A DNA stretch of 64,000 nucleotides, taken from assembly GCA_944347775.1 (NCBI GenBank), contig CALVMT010000033.1, forward strand, positions 1 through 64,000, in the 5' to 3' direction. The DNA comes from an uncultured Clostridia bacterium (GTDB taxonomy: Bacteria; Bacillota; Clostridia; Christensenellales; Christensenellaceae). Under the pieces are notes generated by a model. It worked only from the letters and a program-made list of their open reading frames with translations. It made no database searches and was not told the origin of the DNA. This document shows positions 24,360 to 32,970 of this stretch, piece by piece. Within the stretch, counting starts at the first letter, position 1. Each line of letters begins with the position of its first letter. A program made the position numbers and the translations under genes.

Positions 24360-25184
24360 ATGAACTTTTGGAAGAACAGGCCGCTTGTTATTACTGTTAT
24401 CTTGTCAATTATTTTAATTACGTTGGTGATTACAACGGCAAATACCGATGCACAGAGCGGTCCGGTAAGTATTTTAGGTGGGATTTTAAAACCGGTTCAA
24501 AGCTTTTTTTATAATGTGACAGAGGAAATTGGCATGTTCTTTGAAGACCGGGAAAATTCAGCAGGATTACAGGAGCAAAATACCGATCTCCAGCAACAGG
24601 TTGCAACATATAAGGAACAATTGCGGGATTATCAGGAATTGATAGCGGAAAATGAGCGCCTGAGGGATTTGCTTAATTATGTGGAAGAAAGCGAATATGG
24701 TATTGCTACGGCGCGTATTATTGGAGCTATGCCGGGAAATTGGTATGATGAATTTACAATTAATGCCGGCAGTAATCAGGGAATTGAAAGCGGTATGTCT
24801 GTGTATAGTGCAGATGGGCTGGTAGGTAAAGTCGTTTATGCTGCAGGAAGTTATGCTAGAGTACTTTCAATTATGGATGATTCTAGTGGAATTGCCGTTC
24901 TTGTTGAGCGGACAAGGGATAACGCGGTATTGCGCCCGGTAGAGGGTTCTGATCAGATGCTGCAAATGTACTATTTGCGTGAAGATGCAAATATTGTTCC
25001 CGGCGATAAAATTGTTACTTCCGGTATTGGCGGTATTTATCCAAAAGGAATAGAAATCGGTGTGGTGAGCGAAGTAAGTACAAATACGGCGAGTGAAAAG
25101 ATTGTATATGTACAAAGTACCGTAGATTTTAACCATCTGGAAGAAGTCAGTGTTGTTCTGCATGTTTACGAAGAGGTGGAATAA
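24360..25184 (+). CDS. mreC: Rod shape-determining protein MreC
   Basis: MreC is a membrane-anchored scaffold of the elongasome. The 274-residue protein has one N-terminal transmembrane helix (about 8-28), a coiled coil at about 65-105 (QEQNTDLQQQVATYKEQL) and a periplasm-side beta-domain with VYSADGLVGKVV and VTSGIGGIYPKGIEIG. ATG at 24360 has GGAG 9 nt upstream and is preferred over the TTG at 24345 that overlaps that site. It is directly followed by mreD. Confidence 0.94.
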   Translation: MNFWKNRPLVITVILSIILITLVITTANTDAQSGPVSILGGILKPVQSFFYNVTEEIGMFFEDRENSAGLQEQNTDLQQQVATYKEQLRDYQELIAENERLRDLLNYVEESEYGIATARIIGAMPGNWYDEFTINAGSNQGIESGMSVYSADGLVGKVVYAAGSYARVLSIMDDSSGIAVLVERTRDNAVLRPVEGSDQMLQMYYLREDANIVPGDKIVTSGIGGIYPKGIEIGVVSEVSTNTASEKIVYVQSTVDFNHLEEVSVVLHVYEEVE

Positions 25185-25697
25185 ATGCGGTATTTGACTT
25201 TATTTGGAATTTCTGTGGTATCGATGATTTTGACGGCCTGTATCTCGCCCAATATGCCGATATTTGGTGCACAGATAGATTATATCCTGGCTTTTATGCT
25301 TGCAATGGTGATGATGGAAAAAACCATGACACCTGTTTTTTATTGCTCTGGAGTAGCGGTTTTTATGGATGCTTTTTTTTCAAAGGCATTTGGATTTTAT
25401 ATATTGCAGTATTTATTGACAGGTTTGATGATTTATTGCTTTATTCGCAAAAAGAATATAAAATTTGGAGGCATTATTGGGTTGGCGGCCGTTTCGTGGA
25501 TGATTAGAGAATGGATAGGGGTAATCCTTTGCTTTTTTATGGATGCACCTGTGGGATTGGGGTTACGGATTATCCATAGTATTTTACCCGGTGCGGTTCC
25601 GCAGATTTTGGTGAGTATGCTTGTTTATTATTTGATAAAGAAGCTGTATCGCCATCGGTTTATTTGGCCTGTTGCGACATTTGCGGATTGGAGTTGA
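25185..25697 (+). CDS. mreD: Rod shape-determining protein MreD
   Basis: MreD is a small polytopic membrane partner of MreC and RodA. The 170-residue product has about five helices and little else conserved, which is typical. Assignment rests on hydrophobic profile, size and position: the ATG directly abuts the mreC stop codon, and the PBP2 gene follows 4 nt after it. Confidence 0.88.
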   Translation: MRYLTLFGISVVSMILTACISPNMPIFGAQIDYILAFMLAMVMMEKTMTPVFYCSGVAVFMDAFFSKAFGFYILQYLLTGLMIYCFIRKKNIKFGGIIGLAAVSWMIREWIGVILCFFMDAPVGLGLRIIHSILPGAVPQILVSMLVYYLIKKLYRHRFIWPVATFADWS

Positions 25698-25701
25698 GCG
25701 T

Positions 25702-28155
25702 ATGTTTGAAAAATTAAAACATCGTTATATTGCTTGTTTTATTATGATATTTGTTTTTTTTATTTTTATGGTTGTACAACTGTATCGGTTGGTTGCAACG
25801 GGAGAACAGGGGAGTACGCAAAATAGTCAACAGGCAAGTGTTTCGGTAGCCGGGAAAAGAGGAACGATTTATGATGCCAATGGTGTTGCTTTGGCATATG
25901 ATCAGGAAAGTTATGAAGTGACATTTTATCGGGATCCTGCAAATAATGCATCCAGTGACCGTGCAAATTATACCAGGATTTTGATGGAAGCCATCGATAT
26001 TATTGAGGGCAATGGCGATACTATAATAGACACTTTTTTGATTGTAAAAAATGAAGACGGTAAATTTGAATATGATCTTAGTGCTGAACTGAGTGAGGAA
26101 ATCAGGGAAAAACGGATTGAGTCGTGGTGTGCCAATATGCAGCTTACTGACACTGAAATGGAACCGGAAGATATTTATTATGATTTGCGAAGCCGCTTTC
26201 GTATACCGGAAGAATTAGATTACGAAGAGGCGCGAAAATTGCTTTCAATTTGGCAAGAAGTACAAATGAATATGTACCGTTCTTACGTTAAAGTAACTAT
26301 TGCAGAAAATGTTAGTATGGAAACAGTTTATGAACTGGAAACGCATGGGGATGCACTGACGGGAATAGAGATAGCCGAAAGTTATACGAGGTATTATCCT
26401 AAAAACAGCACAGCAGCCCATATTATCGGGTATTTGGGAAGAATTGTAGATGAAGAAGAATTGGAGGAAAAAGAAGCTCTGGGCTATACTGCGGAGGATC
26501 TGGTGGGTAAAGTAGGAATTGAAGCAACAATGGAAACGTATCTTTCCGGATGCCTTACTGCTCGGCAGGGAAAATTAACGTATAGTTTAGATAAGGCAGG
26601 AAGTATTATCAAACAAATCGACTATATTGTACCAAAACAAGGAGATAACGTTGTTTTAACGATAGATATTGGGTTACAAGAGATTACGGAAGAAGCTTTA
26701 GCGGCTAATGTGCAGAAAATACGGCAGGAACAGGAACAGGCATATGCAGATAACAAACAAAAATATGACCAATTGTTAAGTGAGCGTAGTGTTCAGGAGC
26801 TTTCTTTAGCTAATGCAGGAGCGGCTATTGTCATGGAAGTGGATACGGGGAATGTACTTACATTGGCGAGCTATCCTTCTTACGATCTGAATTTATTTAC
26901 CGGAGGCATCTCTGATGAAGATTATCAGGCTTTGTTGGATCAGGAAGGCTCTCCCTTATTTAACAATGCAATTTCATCTACTTCTACTCCGGGTTCTATT
27001 TTTAAAATGGCAACAGCTGTAGCGGGATTGATGGAAGGAGAAATTACTGTTAACACTACAATTGTAGATAGTGGTCCCTATGATAAATATGTTAAAGAAG
27101 GTAGCGATGCGCCGGCCTGCTGGGTAAAGCCGAATTATAGCAGTCATGGTCGGCAAAATGTTGTTGCTGCATTAAAAAACAGTTGTAACTATTTTTTCTT
27201 TGAGGTAGCAGATCGATTAGGAATCGAGAGATTAACTGACTGGGTTGGAAAGCTTGGATTGACTTCGAAAACAAATATTCAGCTTACCGGAGAAGCAGTG
27301 GGATGGATCGGAGGACCTAAAATTCTTTATGACAGTTCATTACCTATTGATCAACAAAAAACATATAAACCTCTGTTAGTTTATAATAAACTCAAAACGC
27401 AATTGGCTGATTTCGGAACACAGCGCGGTGTAATTTATACCGATGATCAACTCTCAAAAGCGGCATTGGCGTTAATTGAACTTGTAGAACTGCAAAAATT
27501 GTCTATTGGGCCGGAAATCAGAGAGGTATTGAGCGAAACCTTAGATATTCCTGCTAATGTTTCGTTGCAACGCGGCTGGTCCAATGAAATTATGAGCACG
27601 ATTATTGAGTTGATCTGGACTGATACTGATACGGTTACACAAGGGATAGGCGCGACACCGACGCAGTTGACCCCGATTGCTATTGCACGTTATCTTTGCG
27701 CGATCAGCAATGGCGGTAAGGTATATGATGCGAATATTATTGATAAAGTTGTTGATGCGAATGGGAATATTGTTATGCAAAGCGAACCGACGCTGGTGGA
27801 AGATTTGCAGTTACCAGAAGCCTATTCAAAGGCAATTATGGAAGGGATGGAACAGGTCGTTTCCTGGGAAAACAGGGGAACGGCGGGGTCTGCTTTTGCA
27901 GGATTTAAATATCAGAATATTTTGGCCGGGAAAACTGGTACAGCTCCTATTTCAAATATAGATTTGGAAGATAATATTTGGTTTTGCCTGGTGGCGCCGA
28001 AGGATGATCCGGAAATAGCAGTTGTCATTTTTGTTCCGAATGGTTTAAGTGACTGTAAGGTTTATGATACGGCTAAGGCAATTATCACTTATTATTTTGA
28101 TCAAAAAGAAGAGCAGTTGGGAATTTCCTACAGCGAAGGAGATTTATTCTATTAA
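25702..28155 (+). CDS. mrdA: Penicillin-binding protein 2 (elongation transpeptidase)
   Basis: This class B PBP cross-links peptidoglycan during cell elongation with RodA. The 817-residue protein has one N-terminal transmembrane helix (about 11-32), a dimerisation domain starting at AGKRGTIYDANGVALAYD, and a transpeptidase domain with Ser432-x-x-Lys435 (STPGSIFK), SCN at Ser494 and KTG at Lys744. An insert of about 60 residues between SCN and KTG makes it larger than E. coli PBP2. ATG at 25702 has GGAG 8 nt upstream. It closes the mre operon. Confidence 0.94.
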   Translation: MFEKLKHRYIACFIMIFVFFIFMVVQLYRLVATGEQGSTQNSQQASVSVAGKRGTIYDANGVALAYDQESYEVTFYRDPANNASSDRANYTRILMEAIDIIEGNGDTIIDTFLIVKNEDGKFEYDLSAELSEEIREKRIESWCANMQLTDTEMEPEDIYYDLRSRFRIPEELDYEEARKLLSIWQEVQMNMYRSYVKVTIAENVSMETVYELETHGDALTGIEIAESYTRYYPKNSTAAHIIGYLGRIVDEEELEEKEALGYTAEDLVGKVGIEATMETYLSGCLTARQGKLTYSLDKAGSIIKQIDYIVPKQGDNVVLTIDIGLQEITEEALAANVQKIRQEQEQAYADNKQKYDQLLSERSVQELSLANAGAAIVMEVDTGNVLTLASYPSYDLNLFTGGISDEDYQALLDQEGSPLFNNAISSTSTPGSIFKMATAVAGLMEGEITVNTTIVDSGPYDKYVKEGSDAPACWVKPNYSSHGRQNVVAALKNSCNYFFFEVADRLGIERLTDWVGKLGLTSKTNIQLTGEAVGWIGGPKILYDSSLPIDQQKTYKPLLVYNKLKTQLADFGTQRGVIYTDDQLSKAALALIELVELQKLSIGPEIREVLSETLDIPANVSLQRGWSNEIMSTIIELIWTDTDTVTQGIGATPTQLTPIAIARYLCAISNGGKVYDANIIDKVVDANGNIVMQSEPTLVEDLQLPEAYSKAIMEGMEQVVSWENRGTAGSAFAGFKYQNILAGKTGTAPISNIDLEDNIWFCLVAPKDDPEIAVVIFVPNGLSDCKVYDTAKAIITYYFDQKEEQLGISYSEGDLFY

Positions 28156-28161
28156 AATACA

Positions 28162-28190
28162 TTGCATGATTTTTTTAAATAAGATATAAT
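28162..28190 (+). promoter_or_regulatory. SigA promoter for minCDE
   Basis: TTGCAT (28162-28167), a 17-bp spacer and TATAAT (28185-28190) lie 50 bp upstream of minC. Confidence 0.8.
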
Positions 28191-28239
28191 AATGTGTTGA
28201 TAGAATTGTATATGTGTTTGGAAAGGGGGATGCCCGGAG

Positions 28240-28842
28240 TTGCTGACGATCAAGAGTTCGGGAGATATCCTGGAGTTTTGGGTAGACACCGATGCCCCTT
28301 ATGGGCAGGTATGGGAAAGTTTAGAAGAAAAAATGCGCGCAATGCGTGAGTTTTATCGAGGTTCTAAGTCACCTGCACATTTTTTTGGAAAAAAGTTTAC
28401 GGAAATGCAAAAAAAGGAAATTCGTACATTCCTTCAGAAAGAAATAGGAATCAGTGTAGTCTCTTTTTCAGATGATGAAGATATTTGTGATGTTAAAGAA
28501 ACAGAACAACAGACTGAAACGTCGAAAGATCTTTTTTTTCACGGGACTTTGCGCAGCGGACAACGTTTGGAAAACGAAGGTAATATAGTAATAGTAGGTG
28601 ATGTTAATGCGGGCGCAGAGGTAGTCGCCGGAGGAAATATTGTGATTTTTGGGAAACTTCGCGGGTTAGCGCATGCCGGAGCGCAGGGAAGGCGTGATGT
28701 ATTAATAGCGGTAAACAGTCTGATGCCGCAGCAAGTGCGTATCGGAGGTAAAATTGCGATTATTCCGCGTGGTAGGGAAATTGAAGGTCCGGAAATCGTA
28801 CGCATCGAAGAAGATAGGATTATAGTAGATTCCATGGGATAA
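28240..28842 (+). CDS. minC: Septum site-determining protein MinC
   Basis: MinC inhibits FtsZ assembly away from midcell when recruited by MinD. The 200-residue product has an N-terminal FtsZ-interacting domain (about 1-95) and the C-terminal right-handed beta-helix (about 105-200: GTLRSGQRLENEGNIVIVGD, GAEVVAGGNIVIFGKLRG, AHAG). The start is TTG at 28240 with an AAAGGGGGA site 9 nt upstream. It heads minCDE. Confidence 0.94.
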   Translation: MLTIKSSGDILEFWVDTDAPYGQVWESLEEKMRAMREFYRGSKSPAHFFGKKFTEMQKKEIRTFLQKEIGISVVSFSDDEDICDVKETEQQTETSKDLFFHGTLRSGQRLENEGNIVIVGDVNAGAEVVAGGNIVIFGKLRGLAHAGAQGRRDVLIAVNSLMPQQVRIGGKIAIIPRGREIEGPEIVRIEEDRIIVDSMG

Positions 28843-28862
28843 TGTAAACGAAGGAGCAAAGT

Positions 28863-29654
28863 ATGCAAAATGTAATTGTAATCACATCCGGTAAAGGTGG
28901 TGTGGGGAAAACCACAACTTCTGCCAATATTGGCGTAGGGTTGGTTCGTGAAGGGAAAAAGGTAGCTTTGGTAGATACGGATATCGGCTTGCGCAATTTG
29001 GATGTGGTGCTGGGGCTGGAAAACAGAATCGTCTATGATTTGGTGGATGTTGTGGAAGGAACTTGCCGTTTAAAACAGGCCTTAATTAAGGACAAGCGTT
29101 ATGATGGTCTATATTTATTGCCGGCAGCGCAAACTCGTGATAAAATGGCTGTCTCTCCGGAACAAATGAAATCGTTGATCGAAGAATTATCAAAAGAATT
29201 TGATTATATTATTATTGATTGCCCGGCAGGGATAGAACAGGGATTCCAAAATGCCATTGCAGGAGCAAAAAGCGCGATTGTTGTAACAGTACCAGAAGTA
29301 TCTTCTGTTCGGGATGCTGATCGAATTATCGGGCTGCTGTCGGCGGGCGAAATCGACGATGTTAAATTGCTGGTTAACCGTATGCGCCCGGATTTGGCAA
29401 AGAAAGGCGATATGCTCTCTATTGATGATGTCATAGAAATTTTGGGTGTCGATTTGATTGGTGTTATCCCGGAGGACGAAATGATTTTTCGCGCAAGTAA
29501 CTTGGGGGAACCGGCTGTAGGAGATGAGAAATCAAAAGCAGGCGCAGCATATCGTGCAACGGTAAAACGCATTTTAGGAGAAGATATTCCTATTGGTGTA
29601 TATGAAGAAAAAGATAGCTTTTTTAAGAAAATTAAAAAGTTGTTTGGCAACTAA
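28863..29654 (+). CDS. minD: Septum site-determining ATPase MinD
   Basis: MinD is the membrane-binding ATPase that recruits MinC. The 263-residue product has the deviant Walker A KGGVGKTTTSANIGVGL near its N-terminus, VDTDIGLRNLDVVLGLENR, DYIIIDCPAGIE as Walker B, and a C-terminal amphipathic membrane-targeting helix (FFKKIKKLFGN). AAGGAG precedes the ATG. Confidence 0.97.
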   Translation: MQNVIVITSGKGGVGKTTTSANIGVGLVREGKKVALVDTDIGLRNLDVVLGLENRIVYDLVDVVEGTCRLKQALIKDKRYDGLYLLPAAQTRDKMAVSPEQMKSLIEELSKEFDYIIIDCPAGIEQGFQNAIAGAKSAIVVTVPEVSSVRDADRIIGLLSAGEIDDVKLLVNRMRPDLAKKGDMLSIDDVIEILGVDLIGVIPEDEMIFRASNLGEPAVGDEKSKAGAAYRATVKRILGEDIPIGVYEEKDSFFKKIKKLFGN

Positions 29655-29690
29655 GCATTGATGAAGATTGCGCATTGGAAGGAGCAGAAA

Positions 29691-29975
29691 ATGGGTCTTT
29701 TTAGCAGAAATAAGGCAAAAAGCAGTACAGTTGCAAAGGACAGGCTAAAACTGGTGCTGATTTATGATAGAGCCGGGACTTCATCAAATAATGCCATGAT
29801 CGAAATGATGAAGAGAGATATTCTTAAAGTGATTCAGGAGTATATCGAAATTGATGAAGAGGAATTTGAATTAGATATTAAAAATTCTAATATTGGCGGT
29901 GAAGGAACTACTTCGGAAATTGTGGCCAATATTCCAATTAGACGAGTAAAAAAAATGGCCAGAAATAAATACTGA
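29691..29975 (+). CDS. minE: Cell division topological specificity factor MinE
   Basis: MinE stimulates MinD ATPase and gives the Min system its midcell specificity. The 94-residue product has the N-terminal membrane/MinD-binding segment and the C-terminal dimer domain (DRLKLVLIYDRAGTS, MMKRDILKVIQEYI). ATG at 29691 follows AAGGAG by 6 nt; the reading frame open from 29658 has no such site. Its presence means the Min system can in principle oscillate, unlike Bacillus, which uses DivIVA/MinJ. Confidence 0.94.
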   Translation: MGLFSRNKAKSSTVAKDRLKLVLIYDRAGTSSNNAMIEMMKRDILKVIQEYIEIDEEEFELDIKNSNIGGEGTTSEIVANIPIRRVKKMARNKY

Positions 29976-29981
29976 TAGACT

Positions 29982-30012
29982 ATGCCGGCAATTTGATTTG
30001 CCGGTATTTTGT
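29982..30012 (+). terminator. Intrinsic terminator after minE
   Basis: A 10-bp stem with a CCGGCAA/TTGCCGG core (about 29982-29991 with 29998-30007) is followed by TTTTGTT. rodA starts 25 nt later, so partial read-through is likely. Confidence 0.7.
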
Positions 30013-30036
30013 TCAATATAGCCAACAGGAGGCATG

Positions 30037-31212
30037 ATGGAAATTTCAAAAAAGAGGATAAAAAATAGAATTGATTGGGTTACAGTTGTATTGACTGTTG
30101 GCCTGGCTATTTTTGGTATGGTTTGCATTGCCAGTGCGACATCTGTAGGATTTGAGGAAGGGCAATCATTAATGTCTTATATTGGATCGCTGTTTTCCGG
30201 CAATGCATTGCGCCAGTTTATTTTTTTCTGTATATCCATAGGTTTGGCAATTGGTATAATGTTGATTGATTACAATAATATGAAAGAGTTTGTCAGCTTT
30301 ATTTTTTGGGGAGCTGTTGGAATTTTGGCTGCAGTGCTTATTTTTGGATCAAAACAACGGGGTATGACAGGATGGTTTTATTTTAATGCTCTCGGCGTAG
30401 GGATACAACCGGGAGAATTTTGTAAGATTGCAGCGATTATTGTTTTTGCTAAAGAATTTTCGCAGAAAACAGAAGGGCGGACAATAGGAATTACGCGATA
30501 CCGCGAGCTTTGGCCTGTTTTATGGAAATGTGCATTGATAGCAGGACTAATTATATTGCAGCCGGATTTTGGTACGGCCATGATTTATATTGCTATTGCC
30601 ATAGCATTACTGTTTATGGCAAAGACAAGCTTTAAGGTGTTTGGCCCGTTAATCGGTGGTGGATTGGCTTGTTTGCCATTGTTGTGGCTGTTATTAACTC
30701 CGGATCAGAAAAATCGTGTATATGTGTTTTTGGATCCCACTCTGGAACCGGAGGGAGCTGGATATAATGTATTGCGGGCAAAGGCGGTAAGTAGTTCCGG
30801 AGGCATGTGGGGAAAAGGATTGTTTTCGACTGACCTACTCACGCAAAAAACAAATTATCTTCCGGAGGAACATACAGATTTTATTTTTTCCTCTACTTGT
30901 GAAGCAATTGGTTTTTTTGGAGCGTTCGTATTGGTTGTTGTTTATCTGTTTTTGATTATACGTCTGTTCTATTTATCTATGAGAGCAAAAGATGATTTTG
31001 GAGCTTACCTGACTATGGGTGTAGCGTTTATGTTGTTATTTCATTTTATAGAAAATGTAGGGATGAATATCGGAATTATGCCGGTTACGGGTATTCCTTT
31101 ACCATTAATTAGCTATGGTGGCTCCAATTTGATGACAACAATGTTGGCTATTGGTTTGGCTTTAAACGTAGATATGCGTCGGGCAAGAAATAATAAATTA
31201 CTGAATGAATAG
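30037..31212 (+). CDS. rodA: Rod shape-determining peptidoglycan polymerase RodA
   Basis: RodA is the SEDS-family glycosyltransferase of the elongation machinery, acting with PBP2. The roughly 391-residue protein has about ten helices and SEDS motifs: GWFYFNALGVGIQPGEFCK, QPDFGTAMIYIAIA, LPEEHTDFIFS and the C-terminal GIPLPLISYGGSN. Position next to the mre, pbp2 and min genes favours RodA over the division paralogue FtsW. ATG at 30037 is preferred over 30034 because AGGAGG is otherwise too close. Confidence 0.93.
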   Translation: MEISKKRIKNRIDWVTVVLTVGLAIFGMVCIASATSVGFEEGQSLMSYIGSLFSGNALRQFIFFCISIGLAIGIMLIDYNNMKEFVSFIFWGAVGILAAVLIFGSKQRGMTGWFYFNALGVGIQPGEFCKIAAIIVFAKEFSQKTEGRTIGITRYRELWPVLWKCALIAGLIILQPDFGTAMIYIAIAIALLFMAKTSFKVFGPLIGGGLACLPLLWLLLTPDQKNRVYVFLDPTLEPEGAGYNVLRAKAVSSSGGMWGKGLFSTDLLTQKTNYLPEEHTDFIFSSTCEAIGFFGAFVLVVVYLFLIIRLFYLSMRAKDDFGAYLTMGVAFMLLFHFIENVGMNIGIMPVTGIPLPLISYGGSNLMTTMLAIGLALNVDMRRARNNKLLNE

Positions 31213-31292
31213 GGAATAAGAAATATTTTGTGCTGTGTGGCAATATACATAAGTGAGCAGAATGTTATACCATTTTTTGGAGGGATAAGGTC

Positions 31293-32006
31293 ATGCAGAA
31301 CAAATATCAGAAAAATTTGTCGACAAACAATACATTTCGCGCGACGATAAGACGAAACCATTATGAGCGCATAGCAGCATCTGCGCAAAATTTGGAAAAG
31401 AACCGCAAATATCAGGAAGAAAAAGAAGAGAAAGAAAGATGGAAAGAATTTTTTAAAAAAGCGGAAAATCTTCCTGTGAGTTATAAAAAACTGCTTTCTC
31501 GTACAGCTGTATGCTTGGTGCTGGCACTTGGAATATGGGGAATAAAAGCATTAGATACCCAAGTTGCAAACGAATTTACTGGAGAAATTACATCAACAGT
31601 GACCGAGGAGGAAAGTGAGCAATTAGGACGCCTGCAATTTGTTAATGGAGAAACCGAATTTAATTATAGTCTTCCTTTGGAAGGCGAGGTCGTTGAATCT
31701 TTTGCAGAAAGTGAAAGGGATGTCTCAATTAAGAGCGAGCAGCAAGCACAGGTAAAGGCTATTTTATCTGGAACAGTAGTAAAAACTTCGACTGACAGCA
31801 TTGTGATTAATAATGCAAATGGTACACAAACAACGTATACGGGTATTGTGCCGAGCGTATTGGCCGGAGATGTTGTAGAAAGCGCGCAAGTTATTGGAAG
31901 TTTGCAGGAAGAGATACTGTGCTTAGAAACAGTGAGCGGAGTAGGTTATCTGGATTCTCTGGATGAAGAGCAGTTAGAACAAGCTGCCATGCAAATTGAA
32001 AGCTGA
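31293..32006 (+). CDS. spoIVFA: SpoIVFA-like membrane protein with degenerate M23 domain
   Basis: The 237-residue protein has a long charged N-terminal part rich in Glu/Lys (residues 20-60), one transmembrane helix (about 70-87), and a C-terminal domain of LytM/M23 fold (LPLEGEVVESFAE, AILSGTVVKTS, TQTTYTGI) lacking catalytic histidines. SpoIVFA in Bacillus anchors and regulates the SpoIVFB protease during pro-SigK processing. The gene is directly followed by an M50 protease gene, which supports the name. Sequence similarity to SpoIVFA is weak, so the call rests partly on context. Confidence 0.75.
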   Translation: MQNKYQKNLSTNNTFRATIRRNHYERIAASAQNLEKNRKYQEEKEEKERWKEFFKKAENLPVSYKKLLSRTAVCLVLALGIWGIKALDTQVANEFTGEITSTVTEEESEQLGRLQFVNGETEFNYSLPLEGEVVESFAESERDVSIKSEQQAQVKAILSGTVVKTSTDSIVINNANGTQTTYTGIVPSVLAGDVVESAQVIGSLQEEILCLETVSGVGYLDSLDEEQLEQAAMQIES

Positions 32007-32892
32007 ATTTTTAGGGAAAAAATGGTCGATTAGCCTGCTATTTTTTCCCTTATTAATATGGATGTGCATAGTCAATGGAGGGCTTGAAACAGCAGCTTTT
32101 CTGCTTACTTTAGTTCTTCATGAGTTCGCGCATATTTTATTGGCCCAGGCATTTGGAATGGAAGTCGAAGAAATGCAACTTTTACCTTTTGGATGCGCGG
32201 CGAAAACGCCGGGCATTTCTTTTTGTAATAGTCGGGCAGAAATTCTGGTAGCAGCTGCCGGACCTGGTATTAATTTATTAATGGCAGCAATATTAATTGT
32301 TATACCAATAGAGGAAAAATCTGTTTTTTTAGAAGCGTTTTGCAAGTACCATATTGGAATGGCAGCAGTTAATTTATTGCCTGTATTGCCGATGGATGGA
32401 GGGCGAATCCTATGTGCTGCGTTGAGTTTAAAATTAGGAGAACGGCGAGCAACGCAGTTAACCAGCATATTTGGTTTATTGACAGCCTTTTTGGGGTTGG
32501 CCGCATCAGTATGGCTGATATGGCAGGGGCAGTGGAATTTGAGTCTGCTGATTGTCGCAATTTTCATGCTTGGCGCTTCTTGGAACTATTATCGCAGCGC
32601 ATTACAGAGTAATGCGGAAAAAATGCTTGCCAGGCGTAGACAAATTGGCAAAAGCGGTGTGGCGCAAGTCCATGCGATTGCGTTAAATCGAGAAAAACCT
32701 TTAGGGCGAGCGCTTACACAATTAGATCAGCGGGCATATAATTTGGTTTATATTTTGGATGACCAATTGCATCCGGTTGGGGTGATGGATGAACAGCTCC
32801 TTTCAGAATTGGCGGTGCGTCATGGTGTTTCGGCAAAGTTTTCCGAAATTCCATGGAAAGAAGAAAAAGAGAGGAGAAGGCTTAATGATTGA
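31996..32892 (+). CDS. spoIVFB: M50 intramembrane metalloprotease, SpoIVFB-like
   Basis: Site-2-type zinc proteases cut transmembrane substrates; SpoIVFB releases active SigK in the mother cell. The 298-residue protein has HEFAH (His42-Glu43-x-x-His46) and the second metal motif NLLPVLPMDGGRI with Asp134. The C-terminal part (from about residue 210) resembles a CBS-like regulatory domain, as in Bacillus SpoIVFB. The start, TTG at 31996, overlaps spoIVFA by 11 nt and lacks a clear ribosome-binding site, suggesting translational coupling. Confidence 0.88.
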   Translation: MKAEFLGKKWSISLLFFPLLIWMCIVNGGLETAAFLLTLVLHEFAHILLAQAFGMEVEEMQLLPFGCAAKTPGISFCNSRAEILVAAAGPGINLLMAAILIVIPIEEKSVFLEAFCKYHIGMAAVNLLPVLPMDGGRILCAALSLKLGERRATQLTSIFGLLTAFLGLAASVWLIWQGQWNLSLLIVAIFMLGASWNYYRSALQSNAEKMLARRRQIGKSGVAQVHAIALNREKPLGRALTQLDQRAYNLVYILDDQLHPVGVMDEQLLSELAVRHGVSAKFSEIPWKEEKERRRLND

Positions 32893-32917
32893 CCATATTT
32901 CGACAAAATGCTATAAT
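32889..32917 (+). promoter_or_regulatory. SigA promoter overlapping the end of spoIVFB
   Basis: TTGACC (32889-32894, overlapping the stop codon), a 17-bp spacer and TATAAT (32912-32917) precede the radical SAM gene. Confidence 0.82.
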
Positions 32918-32970
32918 AAAAAAATAATGCATTGATTGAGTGAAGAAAAACAGACAGGAGTGCATGGTTT

